A stretch of 64,000 bases of DNA from Actinorhabdospora filicis (GCF_030269765.1 NZ_BSTX01000001.1:910106-974105), one strand, 5' to 3'. Positions 25,663-33,626 are shown, counted from the stretch's first letter. The notes: generated from the letters alone by a model not told the origin. Numbers and translations are program-made.

Positions 25663-26580
25663 TCAGCCGGTCGCGCGACGGCGGCGGGCGAGGAGCCAGA
25701 GTCCGGCGCCGCCGGCGAGCAGGAGCCCGCCGATCGACGCGAGGATCACGGCGGTCCCGCCGGTCACCGCGAGGCCGGGGCCGCGTCCGGCCGGAGTGGA
25801 GGTGGTCCCGCCGGGGGTTGGCGAGGATTCCGAGCCGGTCGACTTGGATGGCGTGGGGGTGGGCGTGTGGCCCGGTCCGTGCTGCACTACGTGAATGACG
25901 ATGTCGTTGTCGTGGGCGGCGATGACTCCGCCGCCGGAGTCGTAGCCGCGTACTCGCACGCGGACGGTGAAGGTCGCCGAGGGCGCGGTGGCCGAGCAGG
26001 TGAAGGTGCGCTTGTCACCGGGCGGCATGTCGCCGAGGTCCTTGTCGCACTGGCGGACGTCGGGCGAGCGCACCACCACGTTGCGGATGGTGAAGTCCTT
26101 GCCGCGGTACTCCACGTTGATCGTGTAGGTGACCAATTCGCCGGGGGCGACCTGGGTCTTGTCGGCGCTGACGTCGATGTAGAGCAGTGGCGAGGACGCG
26201 GCCTCGTCGCTGTGGGAGGCCGCGGGCGGGTCGACGACCGCGCGGAGGGTGCGTGCGGTGCCGTCGACGACGGTGCCGAGCCGGAACTCCGATGGTCCGG
26301 TCAGGTCGCGGTCGCTTTCGCAGGTGAGGGTGGCGTGCGCGCCGGGTTCGAGCCGCCGTGGCTCGTCGGCGCAGCGGAATCCGGCCGGGGCGGCGACGCC
26401 GGTGAGGGTGGCGGCGTGGCTGCCGACGTTCTCGACGAGCAGGGTGACCGGTCCGTCCACTGTCGACGTGCCGGTCATGCTGAGCCCGCCTTCCTCGGCG
26501 GAGGCCGGGGCGGTGGCGGCCAGGGCGCCGAGGACGCCGATGGCGGCCACGGCCAAGGTCGTTCGCAATGTGCTGATCAT
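25663..26580 (-). CDS. Secreted cell-wall protein with LAxTG-type sortase signal
   Basis: A 305-residue exported protein. The signal peptide runs to about residue 28 (ALAATAPASAEE). Two Ig-like/DUF11-like beta domains follow (about 30-120 and 130-225, the second with YIDVSADKTQVAPGELVTYT). Then come a Pro/Thr/Ser spacer, the sorting motif LAVTG, a hydrophobic helix and a basic tail (LLARRRRATG). LAxTG is the motif preferred by class E sortases of actinomycetes, so it is probably linked covalently to the wall. The ATG at 26580 has GGGAG 5 nt upstream. No sortase gene is in the window. The adhesive or structural role is unknown. Confidence 0.8.
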   Translation of the reverse strand: MISTLRTTLAVAAIGVLGALAATAPASAEEGGLSMTGTSTVDGPVTLLVENVGSHAATLTGVAAPAGFRCADEPRRLEPGAHATLTCESDRDLTGPSEFRLGTVVDGTARTLRAVVDPPAASHSDEAASSPLLYIDVSADKTQVAPGELVTYTINVEYRGKDFTIRNVVVRSPDVRQCDKDLGDMPPGDKRTFTCSATAPSATFTVRVRVRGYDSGGGVIAAHDNDIVIHVVQHGPGHTPTPTPSKSTGSESSPTPGGTTSTPAGRGPGLAVTGGTAVILASIGGLLLAGGAGLWLLARRRRATG

Positions 26581-26758
26581 GTGACTCCCCACTCACTGTC
26601 GCACTGACTGTTCGCACCGGCCGTTCGCACTGACGGTCGCCTGACGCGTACGGATCGTGTGCGATCCCATCGGTGGACTAACGTGACCTGGGAAGTTTTG
26701 GTTACGGGGATGCCTTACCGGCTAATGGATCTCGATACCTTCGGTTCTCAAATACTGG

Positions 26759-27352
26759 CTAAACATCTTCTTTCGGGTCATCCGGACATTCAGTGGGTAT
26801 CAGGTATACGTCGGACGCCTCCCGCGTGCCGTTGGCGGCCAGATGCGCCGTCTCGTCGGCGATCCAGTCCCGGAGGGGCCCGGCGATCTCCTCGCCGTCG
26901 CGGGCGAGCACGCGCGCGAACCGCAGTTCGAGAGGAGCGTCCACATAGATCAGCAGGGACAGGTAGGGCCGGAACATGCCGCGTCCGGCGCCGACGCCCT
27001 CCAGGATGAGGACGCCGGGTGGGGCGACCTCGCGCACCTTGTCGCCGAAGCGCCCGGCGTGCCAGTCGTAGGGATGGTAGCGGGCGGTGGCCCCGGCGGC
27101 GAGCGGGGTGAGGACGAGGTCGCGGATGCGCGAGCCCGCACCCTCCACATCGGACCATCCGTCGAGGAGGTCGTCGGCGGCGACCACGGCGACCGTCCGG
27201 CCGGCGGCGGCCAGCGCGGCGGCCAGTCCGGCGGCCACTGTGGACTTGCCCGCGCCGGTCCCGCCGTCGACGGCGACGAGCCGGACGTCCCCCAATCGTG
27301 GCGGTGCTCCGAGTGTGGCGCGCACCAGCGCCGGATAGTCCACTTCGCCCAC
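26759..27352 (-). CDS. P-loop nucleoside/uridine-kinase-like protein
   Basis: A 197-residue P-loop kinase with Walker A VDGGTGAGKST (about 28-38), a Walker B-like LILEGVGAGRG, the basic lid RFARVLARDGEE and an acceptor region with AADDLLDGW. Size and order resemble the uridine kinase/phosphoribulokinase group, but the substrate is not fixed. GTG at 27352 has GAGG 4 nt upstream. It is divergent from ssb; a 22 bp inverted repeat lies in the gap. The 178 bp downstream of it (26581-26758) is A/T-richer and appears empty. Confidence 0.7.
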   Translation of the reverse strand: MGEVDYPALVRATLGAPPRLGDVRLVAVDGGTGAGKSTVAAGLAAALAAAGRTVAVVAADDLLDGWSDVEGAGSRIRDLVLTPLAAGATARYHPYDWHAGRFGDKVREVAPPGVLILEGVGAGRGMFRPYLSLLIYVDAPLELRFARVLARDGEEIAGPLRDWIADETAHLAANGTREASDVYLIPTECPDDPKEDV

Positions 27353-27436
27353 CGAACCTCCTGCTCAAACCCGTCACCGTCGCGGTCCCGGGACCCCATC
27401 TGAGTAACATCCGCATAACATCTACGGCGCTGCGAC

Positions 27437-27466
27437 TTGACTGCCGTGTCCAATTGCGGCTATTCG
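27437..27466 (+). promoter_or_regulatory. Possible promoter in the ssb upstream region
   Basis: TTGACT (27437-27442), an 18 nt spacer and TATTCG (27461-27466) would start a plus-strand transcript just ahead of the large hairpin at 27484-27536. Confidence 0.3.
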
Positions 27467-27483
27467 TATTGTGGGTCAGCGAA

Positions 27484-27536
27484 ACGGCGTGGGGCACCGG
27501 AGAGAAATCATCCATCTCTCCGGTGCCCCACGCCGT
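27484..27536. repeat. Perfect 22 bp inverted repeat between divergent genes
   Basis: Arms at 27484-27505 and 27515-27536 are exact complements with a 9 nt loop (AATCATCCA). No gene ends here on either side: the kinase-like gene starts at 27352 on the minus strand and ssb at 27666 on the plus strand. It could be an insulating terminator, an attenuator in the ssb leader or the remnant of a mobile element. Confidence 0.75.
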
Positions 27537-27665
27537 ATCCGCGCCCGGACGGCCGGGTTATCCACAACCCGCGAGTAATCCACAGGCTCACCGGCCTCCG
27601 GTTTGCGCCCTCCCCCGACCTGCGCGATCGTCGACGGCATCGACCGGACGACGAATGGAGCGGTC

Positions 27666-28121
27666 ATGTTCGAAACCTTCATCACGCTCATCGGGGACGT
27701 GACGACCAAACCGGTGCGGCACACCTCCGCGCCCGACGGGGCGTCCCTCGTGGAATTCGGGTTGGCCGCCAAGTCGCGCCGCCACACGCGCGGCGACGCG
27801 TGGCCCGAAGACGAAACGCTCTCAATGCGAGTCCTCGCCCGGCGCGAACTCGGCGAGCGCGTGTTCGCGTCGGTGTCCAGAGGGGACCCGGTGATCGTCC
27901 ACGGGAGTTTTCACGGCCGTGAGTCGCCCGATCCCGTGACCGGCAGGCGCCGGACGGTCTACGAGGTGGAGGCGCTTCACGTGGGTCACGACCTGTCGAG
28001 GGGGACGGCGGTGTTCAGCCGGGGTGACGCGGGTGCGCTGACGTGGCCGGACGACGGGCCGCCGGAGCTGGACCGGGTCGTCACCGGTTTCGGCCCGGCG
28101 AAGGTCGGCTCGCAGGCGTGA
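27666..28121 (+). CDS. ssb: Single-stranded DNA-binding protein paralogue
   Basis: A 151-residue protein with an OB fold: FETFITLIGDVTTKPVRH, then VEFGLAAKSRR and VIVHGSFHGRES followed by VYEVEALHVGHDLSRG. It ends VVTGFGPAKVGSQA and lacks the acidic tip (DDDIPF-like) through which the housekeeping SSB recruits partners. It is therefore probably the second, SsbB-type paralogue of actinomycetes, used in sporulation or chromosome segregation in the cases studied. ATG at 27666 has GGAG 5 nt upstream. It stands alone and ends at a terminator. Confidence 0.8.
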   Translation: MFETFITLIGDVTTKPVRHTSAPDGASLVEFGLAAKSRRHTRGDAWPEDETLSMRVLARRELGERVFASVSRGDPVIVHGSFHGRESPDPVTGRRRTVYEVEALHVGHDLSRGTAVFSRGDAGALTWPDDGPPELDRVVTGFGPAKVGSQA

Positions 28122-28129
28122 CGTGCGGT

Positions 28130-28155
28130 GGGCCGGTGCGGGGAGGCACCGGCCC
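28130..28155 (+). terminator. Terminator of ssb
   Basis: A perfect 10 bp stem GGGCCGGTGC/GCACCGGCCC with a 6 nt loop lies 8 nt after the ssb stop codon. Confidence 0.75.
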
Positions 28156-28195
28156 GTCCGGCCGAGACCCCGCCCACATCCTCCCCGAAACCTGG

Positions 28196-28249
28196 ACAGG
28201 CAACCTTCGAGTTGCCTATTATCGAATAGGCAACCAAGCAGTTGCCTGT
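28196..28249. promoter_or_regulatory. Four-half-site operator of the ArsR-SRPBCC gene
   Basis: Two perfect 20 bp dyads AGGCAAC-N6-GTTGCCT (28198-28217 and 28228-28247) lie exactly 30 bp apart, on the same helix face. The stretch between them is itself palindromic: GTTGCCTATT (28211-28220), ATCG, AATAGGCAAC (28225-28234). The half-site AGGCAAC thus alternates orientation four times, ending 15 bp before the ATG. Autoregulation by the ArsR domain is the natural reading. Confidence 0.75.
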
Positions 28250-28264
28250 CAGGAGCGGAACCAC

Positions 28265-29077
28265 ATGGACCACGACGCGGCATTCGACGCGGTGTTCAAA
28301 GCCCTCGCCGACCCCACCCGCCGCGCCCTGCTCGACGGCCTGAACCGCCGCAACGGCCAGACCCTGCGCGAACTCTGCGCCGAACTGGACATGACCAGGC
28401 AGGCCGTCACCAAGCACCTCGCCGTTCTGGAGGCGGCCGGGCTCGTCCACACCGTCCGGCGCGGACGCGAGAAGTTCCACCACCTGAACGCCGCGCCGAT
28501 CAACGACATCGCCGACCGGTGGATCGGCCGCTACAACCTGGGGCGCGTCCGCGCGCTCGCCGACCTGAAACGAGCACTGGAGGAACCCGCGATGAGCGAC
28601 ACCGCCTTCGTCTACGTCACCTACATCCAGACCACGCCGGAGAAGCTCTGGCGCGCGCTCACCGAGCCGGAGTTCATCACCCAGTACTTCGGCGGCGGCG
28701 GCCCCACCTCCGAGTGGGCGCCCGGCTCCCCCGTCATCTGGCGGATGGACGGCCAGACCGGCGCGCACGACTGGGGCCAGCGCGTCCTGGCCGCCGAGCC
28801 GAACCGGCTCCTCTCGTACACGTGGCACAACTACGAGCCCGAGATGCTCCAGTACTTCCCGGACTGGGCCGGACGGCTCGACGAGATGCGCGAGCAGCCG
28901 ATCTCGAAGGTGACCTTCGAGATCGAGCCCGCCGGTGAGGGCGTGGTGAAGCTGACCGTCACCCACGACGGCTTCGCGCCGGGCAGCGAGATGCTCGCCA
29001 GCATCAACCAGGGCTGGCCGGGCATCCTGTCGAGCCTGAAGTCGATGCTGGAGCTGGGGCACGCGCTGACGGTGTGA
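28265..29077 (+). CDS. ArsR-type regulator fused to an SRPBCC (AHSA1) ligand-binding domain
   Basis: A 270-residue fusion. Residues 1-100 are an ArsR winged helix (VFKALADPTRRALLDGL, LDMTRQAVTKHLAVLEAAGL, then the wing VRRGREKFHHLN). No Cys cluster for metal sensing is present. Residues 117-270 are an SRPBCC/AHSA1 domain (VYVTYIQTTPEKLWRALTEPE, then VTFEIEPAGEGVVKLTVTHDGF). The two halves are usually separate neighbouring genes; here the linker EEPAMSD still contains a Met where the second gene would start, and the frame is continuous. A ligand in the SRPBCC cavity could control DNA binding. GGAG lies 11 nt upstream of ATG 28265. Confidence 0.85.
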   Translation: MDHDAAFDAVFKALADPTRRALLDGLNRRNGQTLRELCAELDMTRQAVTKHLAVLEAAGLVHTVRRGREKFHHLNAAPINDIADRWIGRYNLGRVRALADLKRALEEPAMSDTAFVYVTYIQTTPEKLWRALTEPEFITQYFGGGGPTSEWAPGSPVIWRMDGQTGAHDWGQRVLAAEPNRLLSYTWHNYEPEMLQYFPDWAGRLDEMREQPISKVTFEIEPAGEGVVKLTVTHDGFAPGSEMLASINQGWPGILSSLKSMLELGHALTV

Positions 29078-29083
29078 CGGGAC

Positions 29084-29117
29084 GGGGACGGTCGGCCCCG
29101 CGCGACCGACCGTCCCC
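29084..29117 (+). terminator. Terminator of the ArsR-SRPBCC gene
   Basis: A perfect 12 bp stem GGGGACGGTCGG/CCGACCGTCCCC with a 10 nt loop lies 6 nt after the stop codon. Confidence 0.75.
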
Positions 29118-29484
29118 CCTCGCGGCGACGGACCGGGAGCGGCCCACCGGTGCGTCCAGAGGCATGTGGTCGCGCACACGCCACGGCCCACCGCGCCACT
29201 GCGCCACGTCGCCGCTCCCCGGCTCGTGCGGTTCGGCCGCCGGCCCCGTCCCGCTGCGGCGGCCGGTGGCGTTCCTCGCCCCCGAGCCGATCCCGGCGCG
29301 GGCGCTGCCGACGTGCCCGCTTCCGGCACCGCTGCGGCCCCTGGCCGGTCCGTTCGCGCTGAGGCGACCCGCCCGTCCCCGGTGGTCTACGGCCCGGGAG
29401 ACGACGAGTGGGCGCGGGAGCGTTAGAGGACGGGCGCCCGACGGACCCTTGTGGACGTCGTGGAGGGCCCGGCGGCCAGCGCGC
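29118..29484. other. Intergenic stretch without a clear gene
   Basis: Between the terminator and the SDR promoter I see no supported gene. A plus-strand frame from GTG 29166 to TAG 29426 could encode an 86-residue Ala/Pro/Arg-rich peptide ending in DDEWARER, but it has no ribosome site and weaker third-position GC than real genes here. Confidence 0.4.
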
Positions 29485-29490
29485 TAGCGT
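29485..29490 (+). promoter_or_regulatory. -10 hexamer of the SDR gene (leaderless)
   Basis: TAGCGT, 7 nt before the ATG at 29498. It is the same element and spacing as upstream of the PBP gene and the ABC operon. Confidence 0.45.
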
Positions 29491-29497
29491 CGAGTCG

Positions 29498-30247
29498 ATG
29501 AGCCCATCTCATGTGGTCACCGGAGCCGGGCGCGGCATCGGCCGCGCCATCGTGGAGCGCCTCACCGCCGACGGCGCCCGCGTCATCGCCGTCGACATCG
29601 ACGCCGAGGCCCTCGCCTGGACGGAACCCCACCCTCTCGTCACCCCACTGGCCGGCGCCGCCGACGACGAGGCGGTCTGCGAGCGCGCCGCCGCCCTCGC
29701 CGGGGACCTCACCGGCTGGGTGAACAACGCGGCGGTGTTCCGCGACGCATCCCTCGACACCGCGCCCACCGCCGACATCCTCGCCCTGATCACCGCCAAC
29801 CTCGCCCCGGCCGTGACCGGCGTGGCCGCCGCCGTCCGCGCCTTTCTGGCCGCGGGCACCGGTGGCGCGATCGTGAACGTGTCCTCCCACCAGGCGCAGC
29901 GCGCCGTCCCCGGCTGCCTGCCCTACGTCACCGCCAAGTCCGCCATCGAGGGTATGACCCGCGCCTTGGCCGTCGAGTACGGCCCCCACGGCGTCCGCGC
30001 CAACACCGTCGCCCTCGGCTCCATCGCCACCGACCGCTACCGCGAACTCCTCGCGGCACAAGAGGACCCCGGCCGCACGATCGACCACATGCGCCGCCTG
30101 CACCCCCTCGGCCGGATCGGCGAGGCCGCCGAAGTCGCAGACGCGGTGGCCTACCTGCTGTCCCCCGCCGCGAGTTTCATCAACGGCGTGACCCTCCCCG
30201 TCGACGGCGGACGCGCGATCAGCGGCGACGACCCCGAAGCGCACTAG
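29498..30247 (+). CDS. SDR-family oxidoreductase
   Basis: A 249-residue classical short-chain dehydrogenase. It has the dinucleotide motif TGAGRGIGRA at the N-terminus, VNNAAVF after beta-4, catalytic Ser in NVSSHQAQ, the Y-x-x-x-K pair in YVTAKSAIEG and the C-terminal NGVTLPVDGGRA. The acidic residue after beta-2 (VIAVDIDAE) suggests NAD preference. The substrate is unknown, and no pathway partner is adjacent. Confidence 0.87.
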   Translation: MSPSHVVTGAGRGIGRAIVERLTADGARVIAVDIDAEALAWTEPHPLVTPLAGAADDEAVCERAAALAGDLTGWVNNAAVFRDASLDTAPTADILALITANLAPAVTGVAAAVRAFLAAGTGGAIVNVSSHQAQRAVPGCLPYVTAKSAIEGMTRALAVEYGPHGVRANTVALGSIATDRYRELLAAQEDPGRTIDHMRRLHPLGRIGEAAEVADAVAYLLSPAASFINGVTLPVDGGRAISGDDPEAH

Positions 30248-30292
30248 GGAAGACAGTGGCCACCATCACTGCCTCCCGACGCCACCCGATCG

Positions 30293-30310
30293 GGTTCCGG
30301 CGCCGGAACC
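30293..30310. repeat. 18 bp perfect palindrome after the SDR gene
   Basis: GGTTCCGGCGCCGGAACC reads the same on both strands and lies 46 bp after the SDR stop. It may act in termination or be a protein site. Confidence 0.4.
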
Positions 30311-30405
30311 GGGGACACCGGGGCCCGCACGAGTGACCTCATCGCGCCGGACTCACACCGGAGCCGACGCCGGTCCGCAAAACCACAGACCGCTCACCCG
30401 GTCGC

Positions 30406-30430
30406 GACCTGGCCAGCGTAACGCCAGGTC
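30406..30430 (-). terminator. Hairpin downstream of tRNA-Arg
   Basis: GACCTGGC (30406-30413) pairs with GCCAGGTC (30423-30430). It lies downstream of the minus-strand tRNA gene, and a second short hairpin (GCGAGC/GCTCGC, 30466-30480) is nearer. Which one terminates is unclear. Confidence 0.35.
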
Positions 30431-30492
30431 AGAGGGGGTGTGGGTGGAGACGGAGTCTCCCCCACCGCGAGCTCCGCTCGCTGAAAAGGCAG

Positions 30493-30565
30493 CGCCCTCG
30501 GCAGGATTCGAACCTGCGGCCTTGAGATTAGAAGTCTCCTGCTCTATCCGCTGAGCTACGAGGGC
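30493..30565 (-). tRNA. tRNA-Arg (anticodon TCT)
   Basis: The minus strand folds as a 73 nt cloverleaf: acceptor GCCCTCG/CGAGGGC with discriminator G, D-arm GCTC/GAGC, anticodon loop CTTCTAA (anticodon TCT, reading AGA and possibly AGG), and T-arm GCAGG/CCTGC around TTCGAAT. CCA is not encoded. AGA is a rare codon in such high-GC genomes. Confidence 0.95.
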
Positions 30566-30692
30566 ACGGACATGATCATGTTGGTCCATGATGCATGCCG
30601 ATGGAAGATTATCGTTCCCTCCCCCGCCCCTGCTAGCGACTACACGAACGGGTGAGCGGTGTCGTGGTCTTTCGGCCTGGCACACTCGCCGG

Positions 30693-31322
30693 GTGGCTCC
30701 TGCGGTGATCGGTTCGGTGACGGCGTGTGTAGAACGGGCGGCGCGGCTGGCGGCGTCCGGTGGTCGGCGGGTGCTCGGGGTCGTGGGGGCGCCGGGGGCG
30801 GGGAAGTCCACGATCGCGCGGCGGGTGGTGGCCGCGCTGGGGGCGGCGGCGGTGTACGTGCCGATGGACGGCTTCCATCTGGCGCAGACGGAGCTGGCGC
30901 GGCTGGGGCGGGCCGGGCGGAAGGGCGCGCCGGACACGTTCGACGCCGACGGTTACGTCGCGTTGCTGCGCAGGCTGCGGGAGCCGGGCGGGGCCGTGGT
31001 CTACGCACCGGAGTTCCGCCGGGACCTGGAGGAGCCGATCGCGGGGGCGGTCCCGGTGCCGCCGGGGGTGCCGCTGGTGGTGACCGAGGGCAATTACCTG
31101 CTGCTGGACGAGGGCCCGTTCGCGGGGGTGGCGGCGTTGCTGGACGAGTCCTGGTACGTCGAGGTCGAGGACGGGCTGCGCCTGGCGCGGCTGGTCGAGC
31201 GGCACCGGGTGTACGGGAAGTCCCCGGAGGCCGCACGGGAGTGGGCGCACGGCTCGGACGAGCGCAATGCCGCGCTGGTGGCCGCCTCGCGGGGCCGGGC
31301 CGACGTCGTGGTGCGGCCCTAG
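30693..31322 (+). CDS. Nucleoside/nucleotide kinase family protein (P-loop, uridine-kinase-like)
   Basis: A 209-residue P-loop kinase with Walker A GVVGAPGAGKST, acceptor loop VYVPMDGFHLAQTEL, VTEGNYLLLDEGPF (Walker B) and lid residues RLVERHRVYGKS. The PMDGFH motif is typical of the pantothenate/uridine kinase branch seen in fructose- or pyridoxine-type 'nucleoside kinase' relatives, so the true substrate may be a small alcohol rather than a nucleoside. GTG at 30693 is chosen; the frame is open upstream to 30588 but that part has no conserved sequence and approaches the tRNA. It shares CTAG stop bases with the convergent gene. Confidence 0.78.
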   Translation: MAPAVIGSVTACVERAARLAASGGRRVLGVVGAPGAGKSTIARRVVAALGAAAVYVPMDGFHLAQTELARLGRAGRKGAPDTFDADGYVALLRRLREPGGAVVYAPEFRRDLEEPIAGAVPVPPGVPLVVTEGNYLLLDEGPFAGVAALLDESWYVEVEDGLRLARLVERHRVYGKSPEAAREWAHGSDERNAALVAASRGRADVVVRP

Positions 31323-32101
31323 CGCTTCAGGAACGCGGTGATGCCCGCGGCGAGGGACTGCGCCGCGCGCTGCCGCCAGCCCGGGTCGGTGAGCTTGTCG
31401 GCGTCGCCTTTGTTGCGCATGTTCCCGCACTCGACCATGACCTTCGGGACCTCGGAGAGGTTCAGCCCGCCCATGTCGTCGCGCGGGTTGATGCCGTGGT
31501 CGCCGATGTAGTTGGCGGGTGAGAGGCCGGTGCCGTCCTGGTAGGCGTCGCGGATGGCCAGGGCGAGTTCGTGTGAGGGCTGCACGATGTCGTCGGTGTG
31601 GCCTTTGATGAGGACGGGCTCCATGATGTGGAAGCCGTGTCCTTCCTTGGATCCGCCGTCGGCGTGGATGGACACCGCCACGTCGGCCTTGTTGGTGGTG
31701 GCGGTGCGGTCGGTGATGCAGGGACCGACGCCGTTGTCGTCGGCGCGGGTCATGAGGACGGTGGCGCCCTGGGCTTCCAGGAGTTCGCGCAGGCGCGCGG
31801 CGACGTCCCAGTTGAAGGCGTGCTCGGCGTAGCCGTCGTCGGTTTCGGTGCCGGTGGTGTCGCAGGGTTTCTTCTTGGTGATGACGTCGACCTGCGCGTC
31901 GATGACCTCGGGGTGTTCGGCGTTGCCGCCGTTGTGGCCGGGGTCGATGGCGACGGTGATCCCGGCGAGGGGCCCGTCGCCCGCCCGGCCCGGTGTCGGT
32001 GAGCCGCCCGCGGGGGTGGCCGCCGGGGACGCGCAGCCCGCCAGCGCGAGGGCGAGCACGGCGAGCACGGCGAGCGGTCGGGACGGCTTGCGGTGGCTCA
32101 C
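31319..32101 (-). CDS. N-acetylmuramoyl-L-alanine amidase lipoprotein (Amidase_3)
   Basis: A 260-residue exported amidase. A lipoprotein signal with lipobox LAGC (about residue 22) is followed by a short Pro/Gly spacer and the zinc amidase domain: VAIDPGHNGGN (first His ligand), NWDVAARLRELLEAQG, VSIHADGG (second His) and VMVECGNMRN (catalytic Glu). It cleaves the bond between MurNAc and the stem peptide. The GTG start at 32101 gives the correct lipoprotein n-region. The stop codon is shared with the convergent kinase gene in CTAG (31319-31322). Confidence 0.88.
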   Translation of the reverse strand: MSHRKPSRPLAVLAVLALALAGCASPAATPAGGSPTPGRAGDGPLAGITVAIDPGHNGGNAEHPEVIDAQVDVITKKKPCDTTGTETDDGYAEHAFNWDVAARLRELLEAQGATVLMTRADDNGVGPCITDRTATTNKADVAVSIHADGGSKEGHGFHIMEPVLIKGHTDDIVQPSHELALAIRDAYQDGTGLSPANYIGDHGINPRDDMGGLNLSEVPKVMVECGNMRNKGDADKLTDPGWRQRAAQSLAAGITAFLKR

Positions 32102-32231
32102 GTGTCGGTCACCTCGTCGGTCGGCGGTGGCTGGCCCGACGGTACCGGGTGCCCGCGAGGGCGGGGGCGATGGGTTCAAGCCGTCTTCGGGACGTGATCG
32201 GGGTGTGACCGATGGCATCGACACTGGATTG

Positions 32232-33626
32232 ATGTCCGGTGCCCGTGCGGCGATCCGGTGGGCCGCCCACCCCGCCGTGTTCGCCGCGTCCGTCGTCCTG
32301 TTGGTGAACGACCATGTCCTGAAGCCGGCGTGGCCGGGTTCGGTGACCGGCAAGCTGAGTGACGTCGCGGGCCTGGTGGTGGCTCCGGCGCTGCTGGCGG
32401 TGGTGCTGGGGCTGGCGGTGCCGCGGTTGCCGGTGCGGTGGCTGGCTCCGGTGCTGACGGGGGTGGTGTTCGCGTGGGTGAAGCTGACCGACGTGGGCGC
32501 CGATGTGGCGTCGGCGGTGTGGTCGGGGACGGTGCTGCGCGATCCGTGGGATCTGCTGGCGCTGCCCGCGCTGGTGCTGTCGTGGTGGATCGCGGGGCGG
32601 TGCCGTCCGCTCGCGGTGGAGACCTTTTCGCGTGTCCGTGTCGTGGCGGGGCTGGGGCTGGCGGTGCTGGCGACGGCGGCGACGTCGTCTCCGCAGCCGC
32701 ATGAGGTGATCGTGGTCTCGGCCGGGCCGGAGGGGATCAGGCTCGAAGGGACCTTCGGTGTCGCGACGAGTCCCGACGGGCTCGGGAACTGGGTGCTCGA
32801 CGCGGAGGAGCCGCCCGCGCTGCCGGACATGCTGTCGCGGCGGACGCGGTCGGCGTGCGTGCCGAGTGAGCCCTCGCACTGCTTCCGGGTGGCCGGGGAG
32901 AGCCCGCGCCGCGACGTCGGCGATCTGGGCGTGGAGGAGACCACCGACGGTTTGACGTGGACGACGTCGTGGGGGCTGCCGTCGCAGCGGTGGGACGCGA
33001 TCGAGCGCGCGTCGGTGATCGGCACGGAGGGCATGGTCAGTCATTCGCTGGCGGTGGTGCCGGTCGAGGACGGTTTCCGGGTCTTCGTCGCCGATGGTTC
33101 CGACGGGCTGCTGGTCCGCCAGACCGACGGCACGTGGGAGCGGGTCGAGGTGCGGATCGAGGGCCGGATCGGGCTGAGGCTGAGCCCGCACCCGCTGACC
33201 TACGATTTCGACATCACGCACTGGCCGGGGCCGCCGCTGCTGGCCTTCATCGTGGTGACGTTGCTGGCGGCGGTCGTGCTGTGGCGCGCGCGGCGGCTGG
33301 TGGCGCCGGTGCGGGCGGGCATCGTGCTGTGCTCGGCGGCCCTGCCGCTGGTGGGCCTGACGGCCGACGGTCTCCCCGCGATCATGGTCCTGGTGGCCGG
33401 TTCGCTGCTGCTGCCGGTGGTGTTCTCGCTGCTGGGTCCCCGCGCGGCGGTGGCGGGCCTGGCCGGGACGGTGGCCGCGGTCGCGCACGCCGTCCCGTAC
33501 GGCCTGTACGTGACGGGGACGCTCTGGACGATGAAGGCGGCGGTCGTGCTGGGCGCGGCGACGACGGTCGTCCTGCTGCCGGTGACGGTCAAGGTGGCGC
33601 GCTGGGCCGGGCGGAGGACACGGTGA
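32232..33626 (+). CDS. Membrane protein with extracytoplasmic propeller-like domain, tandem paralogue 1
   Basis: A 464-residue protein of unknown family. Four or so N-terminal TM helices contain the conserved phrases LVNDHVLKPAWPGSVTGKLSD and VLRDPWDLLALPALVLSWW. A beta-rich exposed domain (about 155-310) contains an Asp-box-like TTDGLTWTTSW, as in BNR/sialidase-type propellers, and two Cys (SACVPSEPSHCF) that could form a disulfide. Four C-terminal TM helices follow. The next gene encodes a paralogue, overlapping by GTGA (33623-33626). ATG at 32232 is my choice; GTG at 32205 is possible. Confidence 0.65.
   Translation: MSGARAAIRWAAHPAVFAASVVLLVNDHVLKPAWPGSVTGKLSDVAGLVVAPALLAVVLGLAVPRLPVRWLAPVLTGVVFAWVKLTDVGADVASAVWSGTVLRDPWDLLALPALVLSWWIAGRCRPLAVETFSRVRVVAGLGLAVLATAATSSPQPHEVIVVSAGPEGIRLEGTFGVATSPDGLGNWVLDAEEPPALPDMLSRRTRSACVPSEPSHCFRVAGESPRRDVGDLGVEETTDGLTWTTSWGLPSQRWDAIERASVIGTEGMVSHSLAVVPVEDGFRVFVADGSDGLLVRQTDGTWERVEVRIEGRIGLRLSPHPLTYDFDITHWPGPPLLAFIVVTLLAAVVLWRARRLVAPVRAGIVLCSAALPLVGLTADGLPAIMVLVAGSLLLPVVFSLLGPRAAVAGLAGTVAAVAHAVPYGLYVTGTLWTMKAAVVLGAATTVVLLPVTVKVARWAGRRTR

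Noticed and set aside
26581..26758. A/T-richer gap with repeated GTTCGCAC-like words
   Set aside because: The words are short and imperfect, and no promoter or gene could be supported.
29166..29426. Possible 86-residue peptide before the SDR gene
   Set aside because: No ribosome site or -10, moderate codon bias, and no similarity that I recognise; kept only as a note in the intergenic entry.
30333..30554. 73-codon plus-strand frame ending in SAGFEPAALRLEVS
   Set aside because: That phrase is the antisense translation of tRNA-Arg and is a familiar annotation artefact.
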